Shown here piece by piece: positions 17,237 to 26,613 of a stretch of DNA of 64,000 nt. This DNA is from Mucilaginibacter aurantiaciroseus (GTDB lineage Bacteria; Bacteroidota; Bacteroidia; Sphingobacteriales; Sphingobacteriaceae). The DNA is taken from positions 1,240,001-1,304,000 of the forward strand of contig NZ_JAMXOF010000001.1 in the NCBI RefSeq assembly GCF_024055595.1. The letters run 5' to 3'. Under the pieces are notes generated by a model. It did no database searches. It worked only from the letters and a program-made list of their open reading frames with translations, and had not been told where the DNA came from. The translations under genes were made by a program, and so were the position numbers. How positions within the stretch are numbered: the first letter of the stretch is position 1; each line of letters begins with the position of its first letter.

Positions 17237-18352
17237 ATGAAAATAGAAACCATCGCCATCCATGCAGGTAACCATACCGATGCCTCAACAAAAGCAGTTG
17301 TACAACCCATTGTTATGTCAACTACGTTTGAGCGCGATGCGGATGGCGGATTTGCTGCGGGCTATCAATACAGCCGTTCCGCCAACCCTAACCGAACTTC
17401 GTTAGAAAATGTGTTGGCACAATTAGAGGGCGGTGTTGAGGCTGCGGCTTTTTCATCTGGTAACGCAGCAGGCATGTCGGTTTTCCAATCATTGGAGCCG
17501 GGCACGCATATCATTGCGCCGGATGATATGTATCATGGCTTGCGTAACCAGCTAAAGGCACTTTTTGCGGGGATATTGGAGTTTGATTTTGTAGATGTGA
17601 ATGATAGTGATGTTTTACAGGCACATATTAAACCCAACACCGTAGTGATATGGATAGAAACGCCATCTAACCCATTATTAAAAATTACCAACATTAAAAA
17701 GGTAGTGGCGATAGCCCGTCAGCACAATATAAAAGTTGTGTGTGATAATACCTTTGCCACACCTATTTGTCAAAATCCGCTTGCTTTGGGTGCCGATTTG
17801 GTGATGCATTCATCCACCAAATACTTTGGCGGCCACAGCGATCTGATGGGCGGCGCATTAATTACCGCTGAGAAAAACGAATGGTGGGAAAAGATCCGCA
17901 ATGTACAAACCATGGGCGGCGCGGTGCCCTCTCCTATGGATTGTTACTACCTGGTGCGTAGTATTAAAACCCTGCCTTACCGTGTTAATGGCCACGTGCA
18001 CAATGCACAACTTCTGGCCGCTTTTTTAGAGAAACATCCAAATGTAGAGCAGGTAATGTATCCCGGCTTGCCGTCGCATCCGCAATATGATATTGCTAAA
18101 ACTCAGATGAATCTTCCAGGTGCCATGATGTCATTTACCCTAAAAGGCGGCGAAGCGGAAGCGAAAAAAGTAGTTAATGCTCTCAAAATATTTACCCAGG
18201 CAACCAGCCTGGGCGGTGTTGAAAGTTTGATAGAGCACCGTGCCAGCGTGGAAGGACCCGACACAAAAACGCCATTTAATTTATTGCGGGTTTCTGTTGG
18301 GTTGGAACATATTGATGATTTGATAGCTGATCTGGCGCAGGCTATGGCATAA
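17237..18352 (+). CDS. cystathionine gamma-synthase/lyase-type PLP enzyme
   Basis: From the ATG at 17237 the protein has 371 aa. An in-frame start 21 nt upstream would add an unlikely N-terminus. It belongs to the Cys/Met metabolism PLP family: 'IETIAIHAG' start, 'YQYSRSANPNRTSLENVLAQLEGG', substrate Asp in 'VVCDNTFATP', and PLP-binding Lys195 in 'HSSTKYFGGHSD'. The C-terminal 'TSLGGVESLIEHRASV' is shared by CGS and CGL enzymes. It may condense O-acylhomoserine with cysteine or split cystathionine; sequence alone does not separate these. The SAM-riboswitch metY operon lies 1.5 kb away on the same strand. Confidence 0.9.
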   Translation: MKIETIAIHAGNHTDASTKAVVQPIVMSTTFERDADGGFAAGYQYSRSANPNRTSLENVLAQLEGGVEAAAFSSGNAAGMSVFQSLEPGTHIIAPDDMYHGLRNQLKALFAGILEFDFVDVNDSDVLQAHIKPNTVVIWIETPSNPLLKITNIKKVVAIARQHNIKVVCDNTFATPICQNPLALGADLVMHSSTKYFGGHSDLMGGALITAEKNEWWEKIRNVQTMGGAVPSPMDCYYLVRSIKTLPYRVNGHVHNAQLLAAFLEKHPNVEQVMYPGLPSHPQYDIAKTQMNLPGAMMSFTLKGGEAEAKKVVNALKIFTQATSLGGVESLIEHRASVEGPDTKTPFNLLRVSVGLEHIDDLIADLAQAMA

Positions 18353-18362
18353 TTGTTTAGAA

Positions 18363-19418
18363 TTAATCTTTCCCGTTTTTAAGGTTCGGTGGTGCGTCGG
18401 AAATGATGATAATACCGTAGGCTTTGTCTTTAACACCAAAGTTTTTAAACAAATCATTTTTACTAATTATTCGGATCTCTTTAAATGTTTTATCGTTGAT
18501 CGAAGCCAGGTCGCCCTCGTAGCTTTTTGTTAAAACCCGTTTGTTTAAAATATATTGCACGTTTGCATCCTCTGTTGCAGAAGGAACGACCTTTGTATAC
18601 TCTGCAGATTTTGAGCTAAAAAAATTCCAATAACGCTTTTTGGCAAACTGTTTAGTCTCAATGTAGATTAGTCCGTATTTTGCTTCAGGCCCGCCAAGCT
18701 CAATAGCGTTGGCATCTTTGTAAACTGTCAACATAACTATATCATCAGGGTTATATTTCATAAGGTCGGCTTTAAGCACTTTCACGCTGTCGACATAAAA
18801 TATTGGGTCGGCAGGAATTACCGATACATCAAAATCCTTGTTATTCTCCTGATCGTAACATGATGATATAATATCGATACCTTCAATAGGCTTATTCATA
18901 TAATAAGCCTTATCAATAGGGAATTGCGGTTGTTTTGCCTTATCAATCTTTACGTAAAATGATATAGTATCGTTAGAAAAATTCCAATAGCCCGAACAAT
19001 CTCTCGATTTCCATTTGTTTTTAAACTGCGGGTATAATTTAATAACATCCCCTAAAACCAATTTACTCATATCAATAGTTTTACCATCTGGCAAAACTCC
19101 GGTATATAGCTTAGTTAAACGTATTTTACTAACGAGTCCTGAAGTTTGGCTTGTTTGAAATATCATCTCCGGCAGTTTTTCAAAACTGAACCCTTTCCCG
19201 GCAATAAATCTCGAATCTTGCCCAAAGCAATTCTTTTGCAAATCCATTTCTCCAATCGCAAGTTCTTTAACATCGATATATTTCTCTTTTAAATCTTTAA
19301 TTTTTGTTTTACAAAGAGTTACACCGTTGATGGATATGCCATTTACGATAGCTTTTTGGGCAAAACCATTTATATTATAACTGATTAAAATGAGTGCAAT
19401 GCTGAAAGAGAGTTTCAT
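18363..19418 (-). CDS. secreted protein of unknown function
   Basis: 351 aa with a signal peptide (MKLSFSIALILISYNINGFA|Q). The mature part has no domain I recognise. It contains Cys residues in 'CKTKIKDLKEKY', 'KNCFGQDSR', 'SRDCSGYW' and 'ISSCYDQE', and a segment 'PIFYVDSVKVLKADLMKYNPDDIVMLTVYKDANAIELGG' and 'AKYGLIYIETKQFAK' resembling the plug-like strands found in TonB/carboxypeptidase-regulatory-like proteins. It is convergent with the PLP enzyme (10 nt apart) and divergent from the metY leader. Confidence 0.7.
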   Translation of the reverse strand: MKLSFSIALILISYNINGFAQKAIVNGISINGVTLCKTKIKDLKEKYIDVKELAIGEMDLQKNCFGQDSRFIAGKGFSFEKLPEMIFQTSQTSGLVSKIRLTKLYTGVLPDGKTIDMSKLVLGDVIKLYPQFKNKWKSRDCSGYWNFSNDTISFYVKIDKAKQPQFPIDKAYYMNKPIEGIDIISSCYDQENNKDFDVSVIPADPIFYVDSVKVLKADLMKYNPDDIVMLTVYKDANAIELGGPEAKYGLIYIETKQFAKKRYWNFFSSKSAEYTKVVPSATEDANVQYILNKRVLTKSYEGDLASINDKTFKEIRIISKNDLFKNFGVKDKAYGIIIISDAPPNLKNGKD

Positions 19419-19474
19419 AAAATGATTTTAATTTGCCTATTTTAAGCATTATTTACAATAAAATTAAAATTTAA

Positions 19475-19507
19475 TTTGGATTATAAATTCCTATTACCCT
19501 ATATTTG
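19475..19507 (+). promoter_or_regulatory. promoter of the metY leader
   Basis: TTTG (19475-19478), 21 nt, TATATTTG (19500-19507) matches TTTG-N-TAnnTTTG. Transcription would begin near 19514, about 45 nt before the riboswitch and 390 nt before metY. Confidence 0.75.
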
Positions 19508-19558
19508 AAACATTATTTGATAGCAATACTACGATCAATTTTCCCTTACACGAATTTT

Positions 19559-19670
19559 GGTTTATAAAGAAGCGGCGAGAGATCAGGCTCAGAGAACCGC
19601 TGGCAACCCTACACGGTGTAGAAGGTGCCAATTCCTGTCCCGGAGAATAGTTAACCGGGGGATATAAATT
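19559..19670 (+). promoter_or_regulatory. SAM riboswitch (SAM-I/S-box class) upstream of metY
   Basis: The conserved core is visible: 'CTGGCAACCC' (19600-19609), a short P3 hairpin CTACA-CGG-TGTAG (19609-19621), and the S-box signature 'GAAGGTGCCAATTCCTG' (19621-19637). P2 is AGCGG/CCGCT (19571-19575 with 19597-19601), and its loop 'CAGGC' can pair with the GCC of 'GTGCCAA' as in SAM-I. P4 is CCCGG/CCGGG (about 19639-19643 with 19655-19659). P1 is GGTTTATA/TATAAATT (19559-19566 with 19663-19670). The family senses S-adenosylmethionine and turns down sulfur genes. The P1 3' strand ends 8 nt before the start codon of a small ORF, so SAM binding could hide its ribosome site. Confidence 0.88.
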
Positions 19671-19677
19671 TTTAATC

Positions 19678-19788
19678 ATGAAAAGTTTAACTTACCTACA
19701 AAAAAATACATTTCAGGCCCTATCGGCCCTAACTTTAGTATACAACCAATCTCAAGGCTGTATTATTATGTGTTGTTGCTGCTGTTAA
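19678..19788 (+). CDS. 36-aa leader peptide ending in five cysteines
   Basis: An ATG at 19678, 8 nt after the riboswitch, opens a 36-codon ORF. It begins MKSLTYLQKNTFQALSAL and ends 'CIIMCCCCC' (codons TGT TGT TGC TGC TGT) directly before TAA at 19786-19788. There is no signal peptide or domain. A Cys-codon run at the very end of a leader ORF is the architecture of amino-acid attenuators, where ribosomes pause when charged Cys-tRNA is scarce; poly-Cys upstream ORFs of this kind are known from mycobacteria. The next gene, metY, makes sulfur amino acids. Expression is inferred and not shown by the sequence. Confidence 0.72.
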   Translation: MKSLTYLQKNTFQALSALTLVYNQSQGCIIMCCCCC

Positions 19789-19858
19789 TTCGCTAACACG
19801 TTCCCTTTTCTATTTTCCTGAAAAATACGTGATCTGCCGAATGGGATAGTTCTATCCT
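19770..19858 (+). promoter_or_regulatory. possible alternative hairpins between leader peptide and metY
   Basis: GTGTT (19770-19774, within the ATG-TGT codons) can pair with AACAC (19795-19799). The overlapping CACG (19797-19800) can instead pair with CGTG (19828-19831). A third hairpin GGATA-GTTC-TATCC lies at 19844-19857. The first two are mutually exclusive, but the stems are short and no T-tract follows, so control of metY translation rather than termination is the likelier reading. Confidence 0.35.
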
Positions 19859-19871
19859 GCCGTAATCTTAA

Positions 19872-21218
<1,347 letters not shown>

Positions 21219-21250
21219 GAATTTTTTAGTTTTTTAAGTGATGTTATTAT

Positions 21251-21280
21251 GGGGGCGGTTGTTTTAGCCAACTGCTCCCC
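21251..21280 (+). promoter_or_regulatory. strong hairpin between metY and metX
   Basis: GGGGGCGGTTG (21251-21261) pairs with CAACTGCTCCCC (about 21269-21280) with one bulge and one mismatch around a TTTTAGC loop. No T-run follows. It ends 18 nt before the metX start and could act as an RNA-processing or translation-tuning element. Confidence 0.5.
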
Positions 21281-21298
21281 AATAACGAATAATAACAA

Positions 21299-22354
21299 AT
21301 GAGCACACAAAGTTTTACATATACCGGAACGTTTGAACTGGAATCCGGCCAGAAACTGCAAGGACTTACAATTGGCTTTACTACCTATGGAAGCCTTAAT
21401 AAAAACCGGGATAATGTGGTGTGGGTATGCCATGCCCTCACTGCAAATTCTGATGTTTTTGACTGGTGGGAAGGACTTTTCGGCCCCGAAGACCACTTTA
21501 ATCCCGACGAACATTTTATTGTTTGTGCTAATGTGTTAGGCTCGCCTTATGGTACAGTTAGCCCTCTTGATACTAATCCGAATACAGGTCAGCCATATTA
21601 CCTGGCTTTCCCGGAGTTTACCATTCGTGATATTGTAAAGGCGCATACATTATTGGCTGATCATTTAGATATCGATCATATAGAAATTTTATTAGGTGGA
21701 TCATTAGGTGGCCAGCAGGCTATAGAGTGGAGTATTATTGAGCCAGAACGCATCAAAAACCTGATATTGATAGCAACGAATGCGAATCATTCACCATGGG
21801 GCATTGCCTTTAATGAGTCGCAACGTTTGGCTATCATTGCCGATCGTACCTTTTACGCCGGCGCACCAGATGGTGGCAGTAAAGGTTTAAAAGCGGCGCG
21901 AAGCATAGCGCTTCTATCTTACCGTAGTTATAAAACTTACGGCATCACACAGCAGGAAGATGGCGATGATACTACTGATAACTTTAAAGCATCAACTTAC
22001 CAAGGTTACCAGGGCGAAAAATTAGTAAACCGTTTTAACGCCTACAGTTACTGGTATCTATCTAAGGCGATGGATTCACATAACATAGGCCGAGGCAGGC
22101 ATGGGGTTGATAAAGCATTGAGTTTGATAAAAGCACGTACATTGGTTATCGGCATCAAATCGGATGTGTTATTTCCTATCGAAGAGCAGCAATACCTGTT
22201 TAGGCATATCCCAAAATCGGTCTTTGCCGAATTGGATTCGTTTTATGGACACGATGGATTTTTAATTGAAACAAAAGACTTAACAAACATCATCACATCG
22301 TTTTTTAAAACCGATGTAAAAGGAAAAATAATAGAATTACAAAAAATAGCTTAA
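21299..22354 (+). CDS. metX: homoserine O-acetyltransferase
   Basis: 351 aa alpha/beta hydrolase of the MetX family. The nucleophile Ser135 lies in 'LLGGSLGGQQAIEW'; the oxyanion-side segment 'NVVWVCHALTANSDVFDWWEGLFG' and 'NVLGSPYGTVSPLDTNP' (family 'GSxxGSTGPxS' region) are present; the Asp and His of the triad fit 'VIGIKSDVLFPIEEQ' and 'YGHDGFLIE'. It acetylates homoserine from acetyl-CoA to feed MetY. The 'GSPYGTVSP' version is the form common in Bacteroidota. Its stop codon overlaps the hom start (TAATG). Confidence 0.95.
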   Translation: MSTQSFTYTGTFELESGQKLQGLTIGFTTYGSLNKNRDNVVWVCHALTANSDVFDWWEGLFGPEDHFNPDEHFIVCANVLGSPYGTVSPLDTNPNTGQPYYLAFPEFTIRDIVKAHTLLADHLDIDHIEILLGGSLGGQQAIEWSIIEPERIKNLILIATNANHSPWGIAFNESQRLAIIADRTFYAGAPDGGSKGLKAARSIALLSYRSYKTYGITQQEDGDDTTDNFKASTYQGYQGEKLVNRFNAYSYWYLSKAMDSHNIGRGRHGVDKALSLIKARTLVIGIKSDVLFPIEEQQYLFRHIPKSVFAELDSFYGHDGFLIETKDLTNIITSFFKTDVKGKIIELQKIA

Positions 22355-23571
22355 TGAGCAAGAAACTGAATATAGGCCTCTTCGGATTTGGAATTGTGGG
22401 CCAGGGATTGTACGATATCATCAAAACAAAAGATCTGAACATCGAAATCGTTAAAATTGCCATTAAAAACCCGGGCAAAGAACGTTCGTTACCGAAAGAA
22501 CTTTTCACAACCGATCGTGACGAGATTCTGAACAACCCGGAAATAAATACCGTGATTGAACTGATAAATGATACCGAAGCTGCTTTCGAAATTGTATCAC
22601 GTGCGTTAAGCACCGGCAAAAACGTAGTATCGGCCAGTAAAAAAATGATTGCTACTTACCTGAATGAGTTGATAGAACTTCAACAGATCCACGGAACTTC
22701 TTTATTATACGAAGGCGCGGTTTGTGGCAGTATCCCTATCATCCGTAATCTGGAGGAATATTATGACAATGAATTGCTCCACTCTATCAGCGGTATCTTT
22801 AATGGGTCATCAAATTACATTCTTTCTAAAGGTTATTTAGAAAACCTTGATTACGATACTGCACTTAAACAAGCACAGATCCTTGGCTTTGCCGAAACCG
22901 ACCCGACAATGGATGTTGGCGGCTACGATGCCAAGTATAAACTGATCATCGCGGCAGCACATGCCTATGGTGTTGTGATCAACCCTGAGGATGTATTGAA
23001 CATAGGCATCAAAAACTTGTCACCAAATGATCTGCAATACGCCCGCGAGAAGAAATTAAAAATAAAGCTGGTACCGGTTGCTAAGGAACTTGACGATAAG
23101 CACGTTACTCTTTTTGTTTTACCTAAGTTTGTGAATGAAACCGAGTTTTTATATAACGTGGAGTATGAATATAATGGTGTAACCGTACAGGCAGCCTTTG
23201 CCGATCAACAATTCTTTTTTGGTAAAGGTGCAGGCGGCCATCCAACCGGTTCTGCGGTACTATCAGATATAGCAGCCTTACGTTACGATTATCAATACGA
23301 ATACAAAAAAGCTAAGGGTGTAAATAATCTGCAATTCACCAACAATGTAGAAGTTAATATATATCTGCGTTACGAGGATGAAGGTTTGGTTGAAGCTTTA
23401 GAATTTGAGCACATCCACGAACGTTTTTACTCGGGCAGCTATAAGTTTGTGATAGGTAAAATAAACCTGCAAAAGCTTATTGATAACCAGCAGCGCATAG
23501 CAGATACAAAAGCTTTCGTGGCCTTTGCCGATCAGTTAACCGGTGTTACCTTAGCTGCAGAAAAGCTATAA
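22354..23571 (+). CDS. hom: homoserine dehydrogenase
   Basis: 405 aa. The NAD(P)-binding loop is 'IGLFGFGIVGQGLYDII' near residue 5. Other hallmarks are 'KNVVSASKKMIATY' (active region with Lys), 'EGAVCGSIPIIRNL', 'SISGIFNGSSNYILS' and 'ETDPTMDVGGYDAKYKLIIAA'. It reduces aspartate semialdehyde to homoserine, the branch-point precursor for methionine and threonine. There is no aspartokinase domain. It is translationally coupled to metX by a 1-nt overlap and is the last gene of the metY-metX-hom operon, so it shares SAM control. Confidence 0.95.
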   Translation: MSKKLNIGLFGFGIVGQGLYDIIKTKDLNIEIVKIAIKNPGKERSLPKELFTTDRDEILNNPEINTVIELINDTEAAFEIVSRALSTGKNVVSASKKMIATYLNELIELQQIHGTSLLYEGAVCGSIPIIRNLEEYYDNELLHSISGIFNGSSNYILSKGYLENLDYDTALKQAQILGFAETDPTMDVGGYDAKYKLIIAAAHAYGVVINPEDVLNIGIKNLSPNDLQYAREKKLKIKLVPVAKELDDKHVTLFVLPKFVNETEFLYNVEYEYNGVTVQAAFADQQFFFGKGAGGHPTGSAVLSDIAALRYDYQYEYKKAKGVNNLQFTNNVEVNIYLRYEDEGLVEALEFEHIHERFYSGSYKFVIGKINLQKLIDNQQRIADTKAFVAFADQLTGVTLAAEKL

Positions 23572-23608
23572 ACAGCCGAAGCATAGAAACTTGCACACAT
23601 AATATTAC

Positions 23609-23649
23609 AAAGAGATTGGATCGGTAATGCCGGGCAATCTCTTTTTTGT
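23609..23649 (+). terminator. intrinsic terminator of the metY-metX-hom operon
   Basis: AGAGATTG (23611-23618) pairs with CAATCTCT (23635-23642), followed by TTTTTTG. It lies 38 nt after the hom stop. Confidence 0.88.
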
Positions 23650-23714
23650 TTAGAGTTTCTCATTTCTGTATTTACCTGTCATTACGTATCATTGCAAAAA
23701 TCTTAAACCCTGTT

Positions 23715-24914
23715 ATGCAAAAGCTAAAAAGCATCCTGTTCGATAAACGTTTTATACTTACGCTTTGGTTTGGCTTAAGTTTTTTTGCTGTAGCGAAAGA
23801 TATTATTATACATCCCGAGAACAAGCTTACCACGCATAATAATTATATTATTTATAAGCATAACTTTTTAAATCTTATACATGAGCAAAGCTTGTTTGGC
23901 CCCGAACCACAATACTATTTCGACCTTAACCATTACGGGCCGGTATTTGGATTGGTTATAGCTCCTTTTGCCGTATTGCCAAACCAAATTGGCGTAATAC
24001 TTTGGGTGATGTTTTTAACTTTTATACTGTATTATGCTGTATCGAAACTGCCTTTAAATAATTCGCAAAAGCTGGTTATACTGTTACTTAATATAAATAG
24101 TATGATGGGCTCGTCGGGTAACGTTCAGGTAAACCCTCTAATTGCAGCGCTGGTAATTTTTAGCTTTATATTTATTAGGAATAAGCAGGATTTTTGGGCT
24201 GCTCTGATGATCATTCTGGGTACTGCAATTAAATTATACGGCATTGTTGGTTTGGCGTTCTTCTTCTTCGCAGATAATAAGGTTAAATTTATTTTGAGCC
24301 TTATATTTTGGTCGGTAGTGTTATTTGCATTGCCAATGCTGGTGTCATCCCCACATTATATTTTAAAAACCTATAGCGACTGGTATCCAGACCTGCTTGC
24401 AAAAAACACCGCCAACCTAGTTTCTACCAGAGGTAATGTAAGCGTAATGGGGATGGTCACTAAAATATTTATGGTTAAAAACTTGGCTAACTTATTTACA
24501 TTGGTGCCAGGTATACTGCTGTTTGGTGCATCAATGCTGCGTATAAAACATTGGCGCAACTCCAAATATCAACTACTGCTACTGGCATCTACATTAATAT
24601 TTACGGTAATATTTAGTACCGGGTCCGAGCCGCCAACCTATATTATTGCATTTATAGGTGTAGGTATCTGGTTCGTTAATTTAGACAGGCCAATTACCAG
24701 TTTCGAACGTTTACTTATTGTATTTGCGGTTGTCTTTTCAAGCTTTTCAACTTCGGATGTAATGCCGAGATATATACGGGTCAATTATATAATACCCTAC
24801 GCTTTGATGGCCTTCCCTTGCTTAATATTGTGGCTAAAAATAATCTATGAAATGCTTACCAGGGATTTTGATAAGCATGAAAAAACCTTACATATAAGCA
24901 CGGTTACCGAATAA
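23715..24914 (+). CDS. GT87/DUF2029-type polytopic membrane protein
   Basis: With the start at ATG 23715 (MQKLKSILFDKRF) the protein has 399 aa; an upstream start at 23646 would add 23 residues overlapping the terminator region. About ten membrane segments are visible, with an N-terminal loop 'HEQSLFGPEPQYYFDLNHYGPVFGLVIAPFAVLP' that carries the Tyr/Asp-rich 'YFDLNHYGPVF' motif typical of GT-C fold family 87 mannosyltransferases. Such enzymes use polyprenyl-phosphate sugars on the outer side of the inner membrane. The glycosyl role is inferred from fold. Confidence 0.75.
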   Translation: MQKLKSILFDKRFILTLWFGLSFFAVAKDIIIHPENKLTTHNNYIIYKHNFLNLIHEQSLFGPEPQYYFDLNHYGPVFGLVIAPFAVLPNQIGVILWVMFLTFILYYAVSKLPLNNSQKLVILLLNINSMMGSSGNVQVNPLIAALVIFSFIFIRNKQDFWAALMIILGTAIKLYGIVGLAFFFFADNKVKFILSLIFWSVVLFALPMLVSSPHYILKTYSDWYPDLLAKNTANLVSTRGNVSVMGMVTKIFMVKNLANLFTLVPGILLFGASMLRIKHWRNSKYQLLLLASTLIFTVIFSTGSEPPTYIIAFIGVGIWFVNLDRPITSFERLLIVFAVVFSSFSTSDVMPRYIRVNYIIPYALMAFPCLILWLKIIYEMLTRDFDKHEKTLHISTVTE

Positions 24915-24917
24915 CAA

Positions 24918-24957
24918 TAAAAAACAAAGGCTTCCGTAATAGAAGCCTTTGTTTTTG
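24918..24957. terminator. bidirectional terminator between convergent genes
   Basis: AAACAAAGGCTTC (24922-24934) pairs with GAAGCCTTTGTTT (24942-24954), flanked by A-rich and T-rich tracts on both sides. It serves the GT87-like gene on the plus strand and the E2 gene on the minus strand. Confidence 0.9.
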
Positions 24958-24995
24958 TAGAACTCACAAATTAAATTAACTATATATTTCTGTAA

Positions 24996-26564
24996 CTATA
25001 AAATCCTGTTAGTGTCCCAGTTTTCCAGGTAATGGGCTACCCTGCTTACAAATTGTCCGCCCAGCGCACCATCAACAACGCGGTGGTCATACGATAATGA
25101 CAAGAACATCATGTGCCTGATTGCTATTGCATCACCTTTTGGTGTTTCTATAACGGCTGGTTTCTTTTTAATGGCGCCAACTGCTAATATGGCTACCTGT
25201 GGCTGGTTAATAATGGGTGTACCCATTACGTTACCAAACGAACCTACGTTAGTGATGGTAAACGTACCATCGCGTACATCATCGGGCTGTAGTTTATTGT
25301 TACGGGCACGGTTCGCCAAGTTGTTAACAGCTTTGGTTATGCCTATCAGGCTTAACTCATCTGCTTTTTTAATAACCGGTACAATTAAGTTTCCACTTGG
25401 CAAAGCAGTTGCCATACTGATGTTGATATCCTTTTTCTTGATGATCTGGGTACCGTTAACAGATACGTTGATCATCGGGAAATCTTTTATTGCTTTTACA
25501 ACCGCCTCAATAAATATCGGGGTGAAGGTTATTTTTTCGCCTTCACGTTTCTCGAATGAGTTTTTAATTTTCTCTCGCCATAGCACAAGTTCGGTAACAT
25601 CGGCCTCAACAAACGAGGTTACATGTGGCGATGTATGCTTACTGTAAACCATATGTTCAGCAATAAGCTTGCGCATGCGGTCCATTTCTATAATCTCCTG
25701 CCCTCCTGATACTGATGTTGCAGCAGGTTGCGAAGCGGCTTTAGGGGCTTCGGTCTGTGGTGCAGCATTTTGTTCATGTGAGGGTTTTGGCTGCGATGCC
25801 GGTTTAGGTGTTTCTACCTGTGGTGTTGGTGCAAAGTATGCCGGCTCAGGTACTGGCTGTGCAGGTACGCTTGGTTGTTGAGCAACTTGCGGTAGGGTAT
25901 AGCCTGGTTGTGGTGTAGAAACCCTTGAACCACGTTTTTGGATATACTCCAGCAGGTCGTCTTTTGTTAAACGACCTTCGGCGCCTGTACCGGGAATCTG
26001 GTCAAGTTCGTTATTGCTAATACTTTCCTGGTTGGCTATATTTTTTACCAATGGCGAGTAAAAGCGGTTACTATAATTTACGCCGTCAACAGGTGTATTT
26101 TCTCTTTGTTCAATTTGATTGATGCCGGGAATATCAACACCTGGTGCAGTTGCAGGTTCTTCAGCTACGGGCTGAGGAGTTGGCTGCGTTAAAAATTGTG
26201 GTGATTGTTCTGCAACTGGCCGCGGTGTAGGTTCGGGCGTTTGGGTAATTTTATGCTCAGGTTCTGGTGCAGCTTCTTTTTCGGGTTGCGGAATAGGTGG
26301 CGGTGCATCAATGCTGTCGACTTCGTCAGTTTCTATGATGGCTATTACAGAACCTACCTGTACAACCTCATCCTCCTTAAAAAGCTGTTCAATTAATTTT
26401 CCTGAAACTGGTGACGGGACTTCCGAATCTACTTTGTCGGTAGCAATTTCCATAACTGCCTCATCTGCTTCTATATAATCGCCCGGTTTTTTTGTCCACT
26501 TGATTATCGTTGCTTCCGCAACGCTCTCCCCCATTTTTGGCAGTAATAATTGGTATTTGGCCAT
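24996..26564 (-). CDS. dihydrolipoamide acyltransferase (E2 of a 2-oxo acid dehydrogenase)
   Basis: 522 aa with the three E2 modules. The N-terminal lipoyl domain has Lys44 in 'EIATDKVDSEV'. A Pro/Glu/Gln-rich linker follows (about 85-150 and 220-290). Between them is a peripheral-subunit-binding domain ('YSPLVKNIANQESISNNELDQIPGTGAEGRLTKDDLLEYI'). The catalytic domain (about 295-522) ends with 'LSLSYDHRVVDGALGGQFV', which holds the active-site His and Asp. It transfers acyl groups to CoA in pyruvate, oxoglutarate or branched-chain dehydrogenase complexes; a branched-chain or pyruvate role is more likely than succinyl, but is not proven. Confidence 0.93.
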   Translation of the reverse strand: MAKYQLLLPKMGESVAEATIIKWTKKPGDYIEADEAVMEIATDKVDSEVPSPVSGKLIEQLFKEDEVVQVGSVIAIIETDEVDSIDAPPPIPQPEKEAAPEPEHKITQTPEPTPRPVAEQSPQFLTQPTPQPVAEEPATAPGVDIPGINQIEQRENTPVDGVNYSNRFYSPLVKNIANQESISNNELDQIPGTGAEGRLTKDDLLEYIQKRGSRVSTPQPGYTLPQVAQQPSVPAQPVPEPAYFAPTPQVETPKPASQPKPSHEQNAAPQTEAPKAASQPAATSVSGGQEIIEMDRMRKLIAEHMVYSKHTSPHVTSFVEADVTELVLWREKIKNSFEKREGEKITFTPIFIEAVVKAIKDFPMINVSVNGTQIIKKKDINISMATALPSGNLIVPVIKKADELSLIGITKAVNNLANRARNNKLQPDDVRDGTFTITNVGSFGNVMGTPIINQPQVAILAVGAIKKKPAVIETPKGDAIAIRHMMFLSLSYDHRVVDGALGGQFVSRVAHYLENWDTNRIL

Positions 26565-26586
26565 AACGAAACAATAGTTCTTAGTT

Positions 26587-26594
26587 CAAAAATA
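26587..26594 (-). promoter_or_regulatory. possible -7 element TATTTTTG before the E2 gene
   Basis: The minus strand reads TATTTTTG 23 nt upstream of the E2 ATG, in the 49-nt gap after cinA. The -33 box is not clear. Confidence 0.4.
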
Positions 26595-26613
26595 TAGAAT
26601 TAAACCGGGTCCG

